Assembly: GCF_039852015.1 (NCBI RefSeq)
Contig: NZ_CP156626.1
Coordinates: forward strand, 930,001-994,000
Direction of reading: 5' to 3'
DNA: 64,000 bases
Source of the DNA: Robbsia sp. KACC 23696
GTDB taxonomy: Bacteria > Pseudomonadota > Gammaproteobacteria > Burkholderiales > Burkholderiaceae
Shown here one piece after another: positions 18,415 to 26,406 of the stretch. Position numbers and translations under genes: made by a program. The notes under the pieces were generated by a model. That model did no database searches. It saw only the letters and a list, made by a program, of their open reading frames with translations, and was not told where the DNA came from. Position 1 is the first letter of the stretch. Each line of letters opens with the position of its first letter.

Positions 18415-19810
18415 CGGCGTTCTCCTCGTCGATCAGATCGTCCAATGCATGTTGCACGGCGTCGCGCGCGCGACCCCGTTGTAGTGCATCGACGAATACC
18501 TGCTCCGGCATATCCCGCACCACGACGCCGAAGCCGGTCAGAAAAGGGATGGCGCGCGCAATAACGGGCGATACGCCCGCGTCGGACTGCGCCACGACGC
18601 CGGACGTATGTCCTGCGTTGCCGATGCTCTCGGTGGAAACCGGCCGGTGATCGGCTTCCGCCGCGATTGTGCGCGCGAATTGCACGAATGCCTCCGGTGC
18701 GAAGTAGGCCTGATCGGTCAACTCGACAGCTTTGCGCATCGTCTGCAAGGCGACGGCATCCGCGTTGGACGGGGAGCGGGGGTGCAAGGTCGCGGCCAGC
18801 GTGTCGCATTGCTGCAGCACCGTGACGGCGGTGATGATGTGCGACTTTTCCGTCAGCAACGCGTGCAGATGTTCCCTGTCTACCGAAGGGCGCAGCGCCT
18901 CGATATCGCGTCCGACCGCCTGGATAAACCGTTCGAGTACTGCCTGCGCCGTCGTGCCGACGCGCGTTTCCGCGCCCGGGGAAGCATCGATGATGTCGCC
19001 CGGGTCCTTGGCTTGCAGCATGTCGACGCCGTCCAGTACGCGGAGCAGGACCGACGCGATGCGCGTGTCGCCTTCGACCAGCGTCGTGTACGACGCCTGC
19101 AGCGATACGATCTCGGCCGCGTCCCACTGCCGCGTCGTGTCCGGCATGTGCCAGACACCGCGCGTATTCAGATCGGCGCGGATGCGCGTGCCGTGTGACA
19201 GCTCCAGCTCCTGCGTCATGTCTTGCAAGCGCTCCAGGATGGCTTCCGCGTCTTCCCCGCCGGCACCGCCGCGACGGCGCGCAGTGCCTGCCCGGGGTTG
19301 CGCGCCGTCGCCGTCGCTGCTGTCGTCGTCCGATGCCACGGCCCCGCGACGCAGCGCGCCGGCGGCCTGTTGCAATGCGAGGAACAACTGCGTCGGATTG
19401 TTGTCGCACCGTTCCCGCAACATCTGCTGCATCGTTTCCGGAGAGCCCTGTTGAAGATCGGCGACCAGCTCCTCACGGGCACGCTGTATCTCTTCGTCCT
19501 TTTGCAGCGTTTCGGCGAGCAATTCCGCCAGCGCCTCCGGATCGATCCACTCATGCGCTTCCGCCTCGCGCAGATCCCGCTCGGCTTCTTCCTTGCCTTG
19601 CAGCTCGGACTTGAGCAGTTCCGCCAAGGCGTCTGCTTGTTCGGCCAGCCGTTCGCCGTGTTCGATGCCTATCAACGCGTCGCTGACGAAGAGCGGCGCG
19701 GCATCGTACAGATTGCTTTGACGGGTAGCGGCATCGGCGCGCGTGCCGGCAGGATCCAATGCATTGGGATTGGACTGTGGCGGCCCGTTGCCGATCGAGA
19801 ATGCGGTCAT
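18407..19810 (-). CDS. sctW: Type III secretion gatekeeper (YopN/TyeA fusion type)
   Basis: A 467-residue gatekeeper (BopN/YopN/MxiC family). It plugs export of effectors until host contact and sets the translocator-before-effector order. The N-terminal ~60 residues are a secretion signal and chaperone site. A coiled region rich in Glu (EAERDLREAEAHEWIDPEAL) leads to helical repeats. The C-terminal ~90 residues form the TyeA-like part, so YopN and TyeA functions are in one chain. The start at 19810 lacks a strong ribosome site. It heads the operon through sctV. The proposed ECF promoter lies 106 bases upstream, leaving an unusually long leader. Confidence 0.88.
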   Translation of the reverse strand: MTAFSIGNGPPQSNPNALDPAGTRADAATRQSNLYDAAPLFVSDALIGIEHGERLAEQADALAELLKSELQGKEEAERDLREAEAHEWIDPEALAELLAETLQKDEEIQRAREELVADLQQGSPETMQQMLRERCDNNPTQLFLALQQAAGALRRGAVASDDDSSDGDGAQPRAGTARRRGGAGGEDAEAILERLQDMTQELELSHGTRIRADLNTRGVWHMPDTTRQWDAAEIVSLQASYTTLVEGDTRIASVLLRVLDGVDMLQAKDPGDIIDASPGAETRVGTTAQAVLERFIQAVGRDIEALRPSVDREHLHALLTEKSHIITAVTVLQQCDTLAATLHPRSPSNADAVALQTMRKAVELTDQAYFAPEAFVQFARTIAAEADHRPVSTESIGNAGHTSGVVAQSDAGVSPVIARAIPFLTGFGVVVRDMPEQVFVDALQRGRARDAVQHALDDLIDEENAGV

Positions 19811-19915
19811 GGTGATGACTGGATGAAAGCGAAGAAACGATGCGCCAGGAAACGAAGCGGTGCAACGCAATACACGCCTGGTGCGATCGATGCATGGTTT
19901 GATGGCAAAAGGAAA

Positions 19916-19940
19916 GTAACCGGTCGGCGGCGTGGGTTCC
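19916..19940 (-). promoter_or_regulatory. Proposed ECF-sigma promoter of the sctW-sctV operon
   Basis: Minus strand: GGAACC (19940-19935), 13 bases, GGTTAC (19921-19916). Both half-sites and the spacing are identical to those at 8116 and 24368. It lies in the 354-bp divergent gap between sctW and the main plus-strand array. Confidence 0.6.
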
Positions 19941-20039
19941 CGCACCGGCCGATTCGCTGACCTGCATCCACGACTTTTTGCCATGGACCGTCCTTGCCGG
20001 AAGAAATGACGGACGCCGGCTCGCCGGCATTCCGGATAG

Positions 20040-20064
20040 GGAACCAGAATCGACGGCACGGTAC
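20040..20064 (+). promoter_or_regulatory. Proposed ECF-sigma promoter of the main T3SS array
   Basis: GGAACC (20040-20045), 13 bases, CGGTAC (20059-20064), 101 bases before the first gene of the array. The second half-site is the weakest of the set. The gap 19811-20164 also holds the oppositely directed site at 19916-19940; no gene was seen in it. Confidence 0.42.
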
Positions 20065-20164
20065 TGAAGGAGCACGCCTTCGCGCGGCGCTGCGCCGATA
20101 AAGGCGATGGCGCCCGAGTAGGGGGGTGATCGATGTTCCGACGTTTTCATTCGCAGGAGGGTCT

Positions 20165-20560
20165 GTGTCCACGCATTCAGAAACGGGTAAGCCTTATGTC
20201 GATGCAACTGCCGCGCAGTCTCCCGCCTCGGACAATCCGACGCTGACGCCTGGCGATATCGAGATGGACGCGCGCATCGCTGCCTGTATTGCGAGCCGCG
20301 AGGAAACGATCGAGCAGGCCGAGTCCTTATTGATTCGCAGCAACGCCGTGCTGGCGGAAAGGGGCCTGGATCAACGGTGGGTCATGTCGCAGCTTTCGCC
20401 GGAGGAGTTGGCGAAGGTCAATGAGATGAATGCGCAGGACGAGGCGGAGATGCACGACGCGGTCGCGCGCGAGCAGGCGGCGCAGGCCTTTGCCACGGCC
20501 GAGAAGAAAGATTCCCTGGGGGGCGCGGGTCCATTACGGCGGCCGCGTTCTTTTATTTGA
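20165..20560 (+). CDS. Small helical protein, candidate filament-protein chaperone
   Basis: A 131-residue protein, first of the main T3SS array. The core is helical and acidic: DARIAACIASREETIEQAESLLIRS, then ELAKVNEMNAQDEAEMHDAVAREQAAQAFA. The ends are disordered. I prefer the GTG at 20165 because AGGAGGG lies just before it; a frame start at 20126 is less likely. It lies 30 bases before the first filament/tip gene. In SPI-2/LEE systems a small helical chaperone accompanies the filament subunit, so this is the natural guess. No sequence family was recognised. Confidence 0.5.
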   Translation: MSTHSETGKPYVDATAAQSPASDNPTLTPGDIEMDARIAACIASREETIEQAESLLIRSNAVLAERGLDQRWVMSQLSPEELAKVNEMNAQDEAEMHDAVAREQAAQAFATAEKKDSLGGAGPLRRPRSFI

Positions 20561-20590
20561 ACGTGTTTTTAACAGAGAAGGAGGGGTGCG

Positions 20591-21121
20591 ATGTCATCTC
20601 CGCTATGTGTCGACGGGTCGATTGCGTTGACTGGGAATTTCGAAACCGATTTGAACCTGGTGATGGCGGCGCGTCTGTCCACAAGTGAGCAGAGCATTCA
20701 GGGAAAGCTCGGCGCGATGCGAGACTCGGCCGAGCAGATGAAGAAGTTCAACGTTCTGTCCGGCGACATGTCTCGGCTGGCTGCCAGTATGAAAACGAAC
20801 AACCCGGACAAGACCTTGGGCCTGCCCGACGCCGATCAAGAGAAAATCCTCGAGGTGATCGGCAAGCATTGCCACGCGGCCGGCGTGGAACTCAGTGCGC
20901 TGCTGGGAACCGACGCGCTTTCCGAGGTTACCTATAACCAACTGACGACCGCGGCCGCGTCGATGCGTCAAAGGGCCGATTCGATTGGCAGCACGAGCCA
21001 GACGGATCAACTGATGATGCAGCAATCGATGAGCAAGATGGGCCAGATCGTCGATCAGTGGTCGAACATGATGTCGAAGTTGGCACAGGCAAGGCAGACG
21101 CCCATTTCGAATATGCGTTGA
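20591..21121 (+). CDS. T3SS filament/needle-tip protein, copy 1 (EspA/Bsp22-like)
   Basis: A 176-residue helical secreted protein without a signal peptide. The N-terminal helix GNFETDLNLVMAARLSTSEQ and the C-terminal helix QTDQLMMQQSMSKMGQIV would form the long coiled coil of EspA-type filament subunits. The TDQLMMQ segment resembles the EspA/SseB C-terminal motif. AAGGAGGGG precedes the ATG. In Bordetella the tip protein gene bsp22 lies between bopN and the translocator genes, the same place as here. A close paralogue follows 201 bp downstream. Whether it builds a filament or only a tip cannot be read. Confidence 0.72.
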   Translation: MSSPLCVDGSIALTGNFETDLNLVMAARLSTSEQSIQGKLGAMRDSAEQMKKFNVLSGDMSRLAASMKTNNPDKTLGLPDADQEKILEVIGKHCHAAGVELSALLGTDALSEVTYNQLTTAAASMRQRADSIGSTSQTDQLMMQQSMSKMGQIVDQWSNMMSKLAQARQTPISNMR

Positions 21122-21322
21122 CCTTTATCGGTGATGCATTGAGAGAGCGTGTGACCGCGTCGGTTTCTATCGGCGGCCGTAACCGGCTATAGCGGGATGG
21201 TGCCAGCGCGCCATCTCGCGGTACGCGTCGTCGGATGGTAAAGACGTCTCGGGCGCAGCCAGCGCGGTATGCCGCCCAGGGCCTTTTATTTGAGATATGT
21301 GAAATATCAAAGGAGACGCGCG

Positions 21323-21853
21323 ATGTCATCCCCAGTGTCTGGCAGCGGTCCCATCGAATTGACCGGGAATTTAGAAACGGATTTGAACCTGGTGATGGCG
21401 GCACGTCTGGCGACGAGTGAAGGCAATATCACGGACAAGCTCAATGCCATGAAGCAATCGACGGAGCAAATGAAGAAGTTCAATGCGCTGTCCTCTGATT
21501 TCTCGCGTCTGGCCGCGAGTATGAAAACGAGCAGTCCGGACAAGGCATTGGGGGCACTAAACGCCGAACAGGGCCGAATTCTCGACGATATCAGGAAAGG
21601 CTGCACGGAGGCAGGCGTGCCCTTGGACTCCTTGCTTGGCAGGACAGGCATGTCCACCGTGACATTGAATCAATTGACGACCGCGGCGTCGTCCGTGCGC
21701 CAGAAAGCGGATTCGATCGGCAGCACGAGCCAGACGGATCAGCTGATGATGCAGCAGGCCATGAGCAAGCTGGGCCAGATCGTCGATCAATGGTCGAACA
21801 TGATGTCGAAGCTCGCGCAGGCGCGGCAGACGCCCATCTCGAATATGCGTTGA
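21323..21853 (+). CDS. T3SS filament/needle-tip protein, copy 2 (EspA/Bsp22-like)
   Basis: A 176-residue paralogue of the preceding gene with the same length. The last ~50 residues (from ADSIGSTSQTDQLMMQQ to TPISNMR) are almost identical to copy 1. The first 75 are very similar and the middle (about 75-120) diverges. AGGAGACG lies before the ATG at 21323. The 201-bp spacer between copies holds no gene and no recognised terminator. The next gene, a SycD-like chaperone, begins five bases after this stop, so copy 2 is coupled to the translocator genes. Confidence 0.72.
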   Translation: MSSPVSGSGPIELTGNLETDLNLVMAARLATSEGNITDKLNAMKQSTEQMKKFNALSSDFSRLAASMKTSSPDKALGALNAEQGRILDDIRKGCTEAGVPLDSLLGRTGMSTVTLNQLTTAASSVRQKADSIGSTSQTDQLMMQQAMSKLGQIVDQWSNMMSKLAQARQTPISNMR

Positions 21854-21858
21854 CCGTT

Positions 21859-22365
21859 ATGAGCGACCAGACCGAAGGAAGCGAAGAAAGCACGGCCTCG
21901 TCGGACATCCCCGAGGTCGCGAGTCGCTGGTTGGAGTGGGTTGCGCAAGGTGGCCTGTTGCGGGATTTCGTCGGCGTCGACGAATCGCAGATGGAGGCGG
22001 CGTATCACTACACGACCCAGCTCTATCACCAGAAACGCTATCAGGAAGCATTGACCCTGTTCACGTTTCTGAACCTGCACAACCAATGGGAAAGCCGTTA
22101 CCTGATGGGGATGGCCGGTTGTGCGCAGATGCTGGGACGTTTCGAGGACGCGCTGTCCTCCTATGGCGTGGCTGCCAGTCTGGCCATGTCGGATCCCTCG
22201 CCGCAGTATCGCATCGCGGAATGTCTGATCGCGTTGCAGATGCGTGAAGAAGCAGTAGAGACATTGCGATTCGTCATCGATCTTGCCGATGCGCCCGCGC
22301 ACATCGCGTTGCGCGCACGTGCCCAGGCCATGCGCGATTGGCTGATGCGGGAGACAAAGGCATGA
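21859..22365 (+). CDS. SycD/LcrH-like TPR chaperone of translocator SctE
   Basis: A 168-residue class II chaperone with three TPRs: MEAAYHYTTQLYHQKRYQEALTLF, SRYLMGMAGCAQMLGRFEDALSSY, and PQYRIAECLIALQMREEAVETL. SycD-type proteins hold hydrophobic translocators in the cytosol. It overlaps the sctE start by four bases (ATGA), which identifies its partner. The Tyr-Leu-Met-Gly motif of TPR2 matches the family. In Bordetella the counterpart would be a BcrH protein. Confidence 0.88.
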   Translation: MSDQTEGSEESTASSDIPEVASRWLEWVAQGGLLRDFVGVDESQMEAAYHYTTQLYHQKRYQEALTLFTFLNLHNQWESRYLMGMAGCAQMLGRFEDALSSYGVAASLAMSDPSPQYRIAECLIALQMREEAVETLRFVIDLADAPAHIALRARAQAMRDWLMRETKA

Positions 22366-23657
22366 GCGATACGGCACTGCCGCCGGACGGTATCCGGCCA
22401 CCGCTGAGTGGGGCCATGGGCGACGATCCAGGCGGTATTGCTGCCGCGCCGCCGGGCACGGGCCGTGGCGCCGTCGACCCGAACAAAGGGGCCGCTACGG
22501 CTACCGGTGCGCTGGGCGTGGGCGGCGGCGCCGATCAGGCGATCGATCCCTTGCGTGCGGTGCGCGACTTTTTGCGTGCTTCCGGCTTGCCCGATGGCGC
22601 CGGCGGAGGCGGCGACGATGGTAACGGCGCGCCGGCATTGGCGCCCTCGCTGCTCACCGGGAATACCGAAGATCTGGCAATCGCGATGCAATTGATGCAG
22701 GCGAGTTTTTCCAATGCCCAGGCCGACACGACGATGGGCGACATCAAGAACAATGCCGTGAAGCTGAAGGCCAGTCAGGCTGAACAGAACGCCAACTACA
22801 AGAAGTCCGTCGAGAGCGCGCGCGAGGCGGAGGCCCAATCGGGCGGCATCCTCGGTTTTTTCAAGAAGCTTTTCAAGATAGTGGCCGCGGTCGCCGCCGT
22901 CGTGTTGTCCGCCTTGGCGGTGGCCGCCACCGCCGGCGCAGCGGCGCCGCTGTTGGCCTTTGCCGTTGCCGGAACGGTTGGCGCGGTCATCGGCCTCGTT
23001 AGCGAAATCAGTCAGTTGGCAGGCGGTCCGGCGATTTCGATTTCAGGGCTGTTGACGAAGATGGGCACGGCATTGGTGAAAGCCTGTGGTGGTTCGGATA
23101 AAGAGGCGGAACAGCTTGGAAAGGTGGTCGGAAACGGTATCGGTTTTCTGCTCGGCGCGGTCGATCCTTCGGTATTGGGCGAGCTGGTGGGCGGCATTGC
23201 GGCAGTGTCGGGCGCCAGTCCCAACGTCATCGCCATCGTGACCGTCGTTGCGACGCTGGCGACCGTGGTGGTGACGGCGCTGGCCACGGGCGCGATGTTC
23301 AAAGGCGCGGAGAGCGCGACGAAATTGGCCGGGACCTTGGCCAAGATGTCGGGTCTGAAGTATGGCTTGACGGTGACGAAAGGTGTCGCCGAGGGCAGCA
23401 GTAGTGTCATCGCCGGAACGCAAGGCATCATCGTTGCAAAACACCAATTGGACGCCGATCAGGCACGTGCGGATGCGAAAGCCTCGTCGGTCAAGACCCT
23501 GAAACTGCAGCAGCAGATGGACGATCTGCTCGACGATATTCGCAAGATGTTCGAGGACGTCGAGGAAAGCTATCGCGGCGCGTCGCAGATGTTGGGCCGC
23601 GCCTCGCAGTCGTATCAGTTGCTTGCGCGCAATATGGGCGGTCGCGTGGGTGCGTGA
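22362..23657 (+). CDS. sctE: Type III secretion major translocator (YopB/BopB/SseC family)
   Basis: A 431-residue pore-forming translocator. The N-terminal 100 residues are disordered and Gly/Pro-rich (secretion and chaperone binding). A helical region (AMQLMQASFSNAQADTTMGD) precedes a long hydrophobic hairpin starting at FFKKLFKIVAAVAAVVLSAL. A second hydrophobic stretch (IAIVTVVATLATVVVTAL) follows, then a C-terminal coiled coil (QQQMDDLLDDIRKMFEDVEES). This two-segment layout is typical of YopB-type translocators that insert in the host membrane with SctB. Confidence 0.88.
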   Translation: MSDTALPPDGIRPPLSGAMGDDPGGIAAAPPGTGRGAVDPNKGAATATGALGVGGGADQAIDPLRAVRDFLRASGLPDGAGGGGDDGNGAPALAPSLLTGNTEDLAIAMQLMQASFSNAQADTTMGDIKNNAVKLKASQAEQNANYKKSVESAREAEAQSGGILGFFKKLFKIVAAVAAVVLSALAVAATAGAAAPLLAFAVAGTVGAVIGLVSEISQLAGGPAISISGLLTKMGTALVKACGGSDKEAEQLGKVVGNGIGFLLGAVDPSVLGELVGGIAAVSGASPNVIAIVTVVATLATVVVTALATGAMFKGAESATKLAGTLAKMSGLKYGLTVTKGVAEGSSSVIAGTQGIIVAKHQLDADQARADAKASSVKTLKLQQQMDDLLDDIRKMFEDVEESYRGASQMLGRASQSYQLLARNMGGRVGA

Positions 23658-23734
23658 GGTCACGCGCCCATGTCCCGATGTCCCGACGTTCGAATAAGGC
23701 CGCGCATGATCGATTCATGTGTAGGGAGAAAGCC

Positions 23735-24352
23735 ATGGTAGACACGCAGTCGTCGTCCGCAACGCGTGCGGACGTTCCGATCGACGGCGGCGCAGACGTG
23801 ACCGCGGCGCCGACGATGCGGCAATCGGCGGAACAGATCGAGGCGGTCGTGACGCGGTTACGCGAAGGATTGTCCTCTCTATCGCTGACGTCACGCTACA
23901 CGCGGGATGAATTGGATACGATCTATGCGCTGGCGTGGTCGCATCTGACGCGGCGACAAGCGGACACCGCCTTGCGCCTGTTCCTCTTCCTCACCGACTA
24001 TGCGCCCATCGACGCGACTTATCTGATGGGGCTCGGCGTGTGCTTGCAGCAACTCGAACGACATCGCGATGCGTTGGCCACGTTTTCCTGGGTCGGCGTG
24101 CTCGACGCAGACAGTGTCGAAGCCAGCCTGCGTAGCGCCGAATGCCTGCTTGCCTTGAAGGAGCGTGAGGAAGCGGAGCGCCTGCTCGATCTGATCGTCG
24201 CCGATGCGACCGCCTCTTCCAGCAAGCCGACACAAGTGGCGTATCGCGCGCAAGCGTTGCTCGATGTGCTGCGTCGCGGGATCGATGGCAGCGGCGCCGT
24301 GATAAACGGCGCGACGGTGGCGTCGCTCGGTGCGGTTCCGGCATCGATTTGA
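23735..24352 (+). CDS. SycD/LcrH-like TPR chaperone of translocator SctB
   Basis: A 205-residue class II chaperone similar to that at 21859. Its TPRs include LAWSHLTRRQADTALRLFLFL, YLMGLGVCLQQLERHRDALATF, and SLRSAECLLALKEREEAERLL. A 40-residue disordered N-terminus and a short tail are extra. It sits between sctE and sctB, with TAGGGAGAAAG before the ATG at 23735. Having one class II chaperone per translocator matches the two BcrH proteins of Bordetella. Confidence 0.87.
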   Translation: MVDTQSSSATRADVPIDGGADVTAAPTMRQSAEQIEAVVTRLREGLSSLSLTSRYTRDELDTIYALAWSHLTRRQADTALRLFLFLTDYAPIDATYLMGLGVCLQQLERHRDALATFSWVGVLDADSVEASLRSAECLLALKEREEAERLLDLIVADATASSSKPTQVAYRAQALLDVLRRGIDGSGAVINGATVASLGAVPASI

Positions 24353-24367
24353 CGCGGTGTCCGGCGG

Positions 24368-24392
24368 GGAACCGGGGAAGCGCCTCGGTTAC
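24368..24392 (+). promoter_or_regulatory. Proposed internal ECF-sigma promoter before sctB
   Basis: GGAACC (24368-24373), 13 bases, GGTTAC (24387-24392), in the only 85-bp gap of this part of the array and 46 bases before the sctB ATG. Identical half-sites and spacing to those at 8116 and 19916. It would drive sctB and the apparatus genes that follow independently of the translocator/filament genes. Confidence 0.6.
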
Positions 24393-24437
24393 TCATTGGC
24401 TGGATGGCGTTCGTACAGGCGTTCAGGAGTAGCGAAT

Positions 24438-25406
24438 ATGGTCGACGGAGTTCGGGGAGATGCCGGGAAGATCGGCCATTTGCCGATGAGCGAGGGCGCC
24501 GAGGGCGCAGCAGCGGCGCATTCGGCGAAGCAAACACCGGCGGGGGCATTGTCCTTGCCTTCGTTTTCGCTCGCCTCGGTGGAGGAGTCGCTCGTCGGCC
24601 TGCGCGCGCCAGACCAGGCCGCGGCGCGCGCGCAGGGTGCACCAGTGCCGCTTAGCGCGCCCGCGCCCGGTGCCATGTCGTCGGCGCGGGTCATGCAGGT
24701 GATGACGTCGATTGCCGGCGGCGGCGAGGAGGGCGGCGCAGCGGTGCCCGTGACCGATATCAGCCAACTGATGCTGATGATGGCCGAGGTGTCGCGCGGT
24801 CTGCGCGACACCGCGATGAAGCAGCGCTCGATGGCGCAAGAGGCGAATGTCGCCAGTCAGACGGCCGCGATTGCGTCGATGCGAGAGGCCGCGGGGCAGC
24901 GCTTCGCCGCGGCCATCATCGAAAGTACGACGCAGCTGGTGCTCGGGGTCGTGTCGCTGGCGCAGGCGGCGGCCACGGCAAAATCCGCGGGGGCAGCCGA
25001 GAGTGCCAGCAACAAGTATTCGGCTGCGAATAAACAGTTCAAAGGCGAGGTCGAGACGCCGGCGGGTGCAGCCGCGCCGACCAAGACAGACGTCTACGAT
25101 CTGAAAACGCAGGCCACGGCGGCACAGGCACGCGTGACGGCCTTGAGCGAACGTAACGAAACCATCCAGAAGGTGGGCGGCGCGATCGGGAAGGCCGCGA
25201 GTGCGGTGGTAACGGCGAGAGCGGACGAGGCATCCGTCATGCAGCGGCAATATGAATTGGATGCCAGTCGCCATGATGCCGGCGCGAATGCCGCGGCGGA
25301 CATGGCGAACACGATGCGCGATCGGGCGAACGAGACCTTGCAGACGCTGCGTTCGATCCATCAATCGCTCGCCGATGCTTCCAGCGCCATCAATCGGAAT
25401 ATGTGA
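24438..25406 (+). CDS. sctB: Type III secretion minor translocator (YopD/BopD/SseD family)
   Basis: A 322-residue translocator with one main hydrophobic segment (AAIIESTTQLVLGVVSLAQAAATA). It lies between a helical region (RGLRDTAMKQRSMAQEANVASQ) and a C-terminal coiled coil that ends in an amphipathic helix (TLQTLRSIHQSLADASSAINRNM). This is the YopD/BopD layout. CAGGAGTAG precedes the ATG at 24438. The stop overlaps the next start (TGATG). Confidence 0.85.
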   Translation: MVDGVRGDAGKIGHLPMSEGAEGAAAAHSAKQTPAGALSLPSFSLASVEESLVGLRAPDQAAARAQGAPVPLSAPAPGAMSSARVMQVMTSIAGGGEEGGAAVPVTDISQLMLMMAEVSRGLRDTAMKQRSMAQEANVASQTAAIASMREAAGQRFAAAIIESTTQLVLGVVSLAQAAATAKSAGAAESASNKYSAANKQFKGEVETPAGAAAPTKTDVYDLKTQATAAQARVTALSERNETIQKVGGAIGKAASAVVTARADEASVMQRQYELDASRHDAGANAAADMANTMRDRANETLQTLRSIHQSLADASSAINRNM

Positions 25407-25960
25407 TGACGGATCGTGAGGGTTTGCCGGACACGGGGGATGCCCCGTTCGGCGCCGTCGTCCCGTTGCTCGACGGCAGTGAGATCAATCTGCTGAATCG
25501 TTTGGGCTATATGGCGGCGGAGCAAGGCGATCTGGCCCATGCCGAGCCGATTCTCGCGGCCGTGATCGCGATGCGGCCGGACCACGCCGCCGGGTATATC
25601 GGCCTTGCCTTCGCCGCTGCGAGTGCGGGCCAGGGGCGGCGCGCGGTGGCGGTGTTCGAGCGGCTTCGGCCCGCCGCGCCCCCGCTGTCGACGTTATGGC
25701 AGCGCACTGGCAACTCGGCCGACCCCGCACCGGCGAGGACAGACCGGTTCGGCCCGCACGAACGCGTCGCGCTCGATGTGCACCACGCGGTGATGCTGCA
25801 GGCCGCGGGACGCGCTCAGGAGAGTGAGCAGATCGTGTCGGCGATCCCATGGGGCAGCGTGCCGGAGCAGGATGCCGATGGCAGCCTGCTGGATCCGGCC
25901 TTGCGCCGGCTGGCGGACAACTTGTCGAATCACAAAGAACAAAGCGCAAGGAGCAGGTGA
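25406..25960 (+). CDS. TPR protein, candidate SctG-type chaperone
   Basis: A 184-residue protein with TPR-like repeats near residues 25-90: LLNRLGYMAAEQGDLAHAEPIL, then AAGYIGLAFAAASAGQGRRAVAVF. A more divergent helical second half follows. Proteins of this shape beside inner-rod genes include YscG (needle chaperone) and HrpB1. Since the needle operon lacks an obvious YscG, this may supply that role. It overlaps sctB and sctI by one base each, so it belongs to the same translational chain. Confidence 0.6.
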   Translation: MTDREGLPDTGDAPFGAVVPLLDGSEINLLNRLGYMAAEQGDLAHAEPILAAVIAMRPDHAAGYIGLAFAAASAGQGRRAVAVFERLRPAAPPLSTLWQRTGNSADPAPARTDRFGPHERVALDVHHAVMLQAAGRAQESEQIVSAIPWGSVPEQDADGSLLDPALRRLADNLSNHKEQSARSR

Positions 25961-26406
25961 TGTTGGAGGCACTGGCACAAAACGCGGTGGGGGCGGCTGC
26001 GGGAGCAGGCGCGGCGGGAGTCGTACGCGGTGCGCCGAGCGTCACATCGATTGCGCGCTTCAATGCCGCCTTGCAAGGCCAATCGTCCGATGGCGTCGGT
26101 ACGGTGACGGCAGACGGCACGGGGGGCGTCGCCGCGTCGGATGCGGCCGCATCCGGTACGGCGCCGTCCACTGCTGTCTCGGCACTGGCGAGCAATGTGC
26201 GCGACACGCTGCGCGGCGTATCGACGTCGTGGCATCAGGTGGCGCAGACCGTGCAGCAGGGTGTGGGCGTGAATGGCGATATGTCGCTGGCCGACTTGAC
26301 GCGCATTCAGATGACGACGCTCGGTGCGATGTTCCAGATCGATCTGACCACGAAAATCATCACCAAGCCGCCGCAAATCATCGATCAGTTGGTGAAGACA
26401 CAATGA
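25960..26406 (+). CDS. sctI: Type III secretion inner rod protein
   Basis: A 148-residue inner rod/needle-adaptor subunit. The C-terminal 45 residues are diagnostic (LADLTRIQMTTLGAMFQ and IITKPPQIIDQLVKTQ), matching the LLRIQ and QNIDTLVKMQ motifs of YscI/BscI. The N-terminal 90 residues are Ala/Gly-rich and flexible. AAGGAGCAG precedes the ATG at 25960. sctJ starts inside the stop codon, reproducing the bscI-bscJ order. Confidence 0.87.
   Translation: MLEALAQNAVGAAAGAGAAGVVRGAPSVTSIARFNAALQGQSSDGVGTVTADGTGGVAASDAAASGTAPSTAVSALASNVRDTLRGVSTSWHQVAQTVQQGVGVNGDMSLADLTRIQMTTLGAMFQIDLTTKIITKPPQIIDQLVKTQ

Noticed and set aside
21181-21206. GTAACC near the second filament gene resembling the second half-site
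   Set aside because: On the minus strand, pointing away from the gene, with GGCACC and a 14-base spacer; probably chance.
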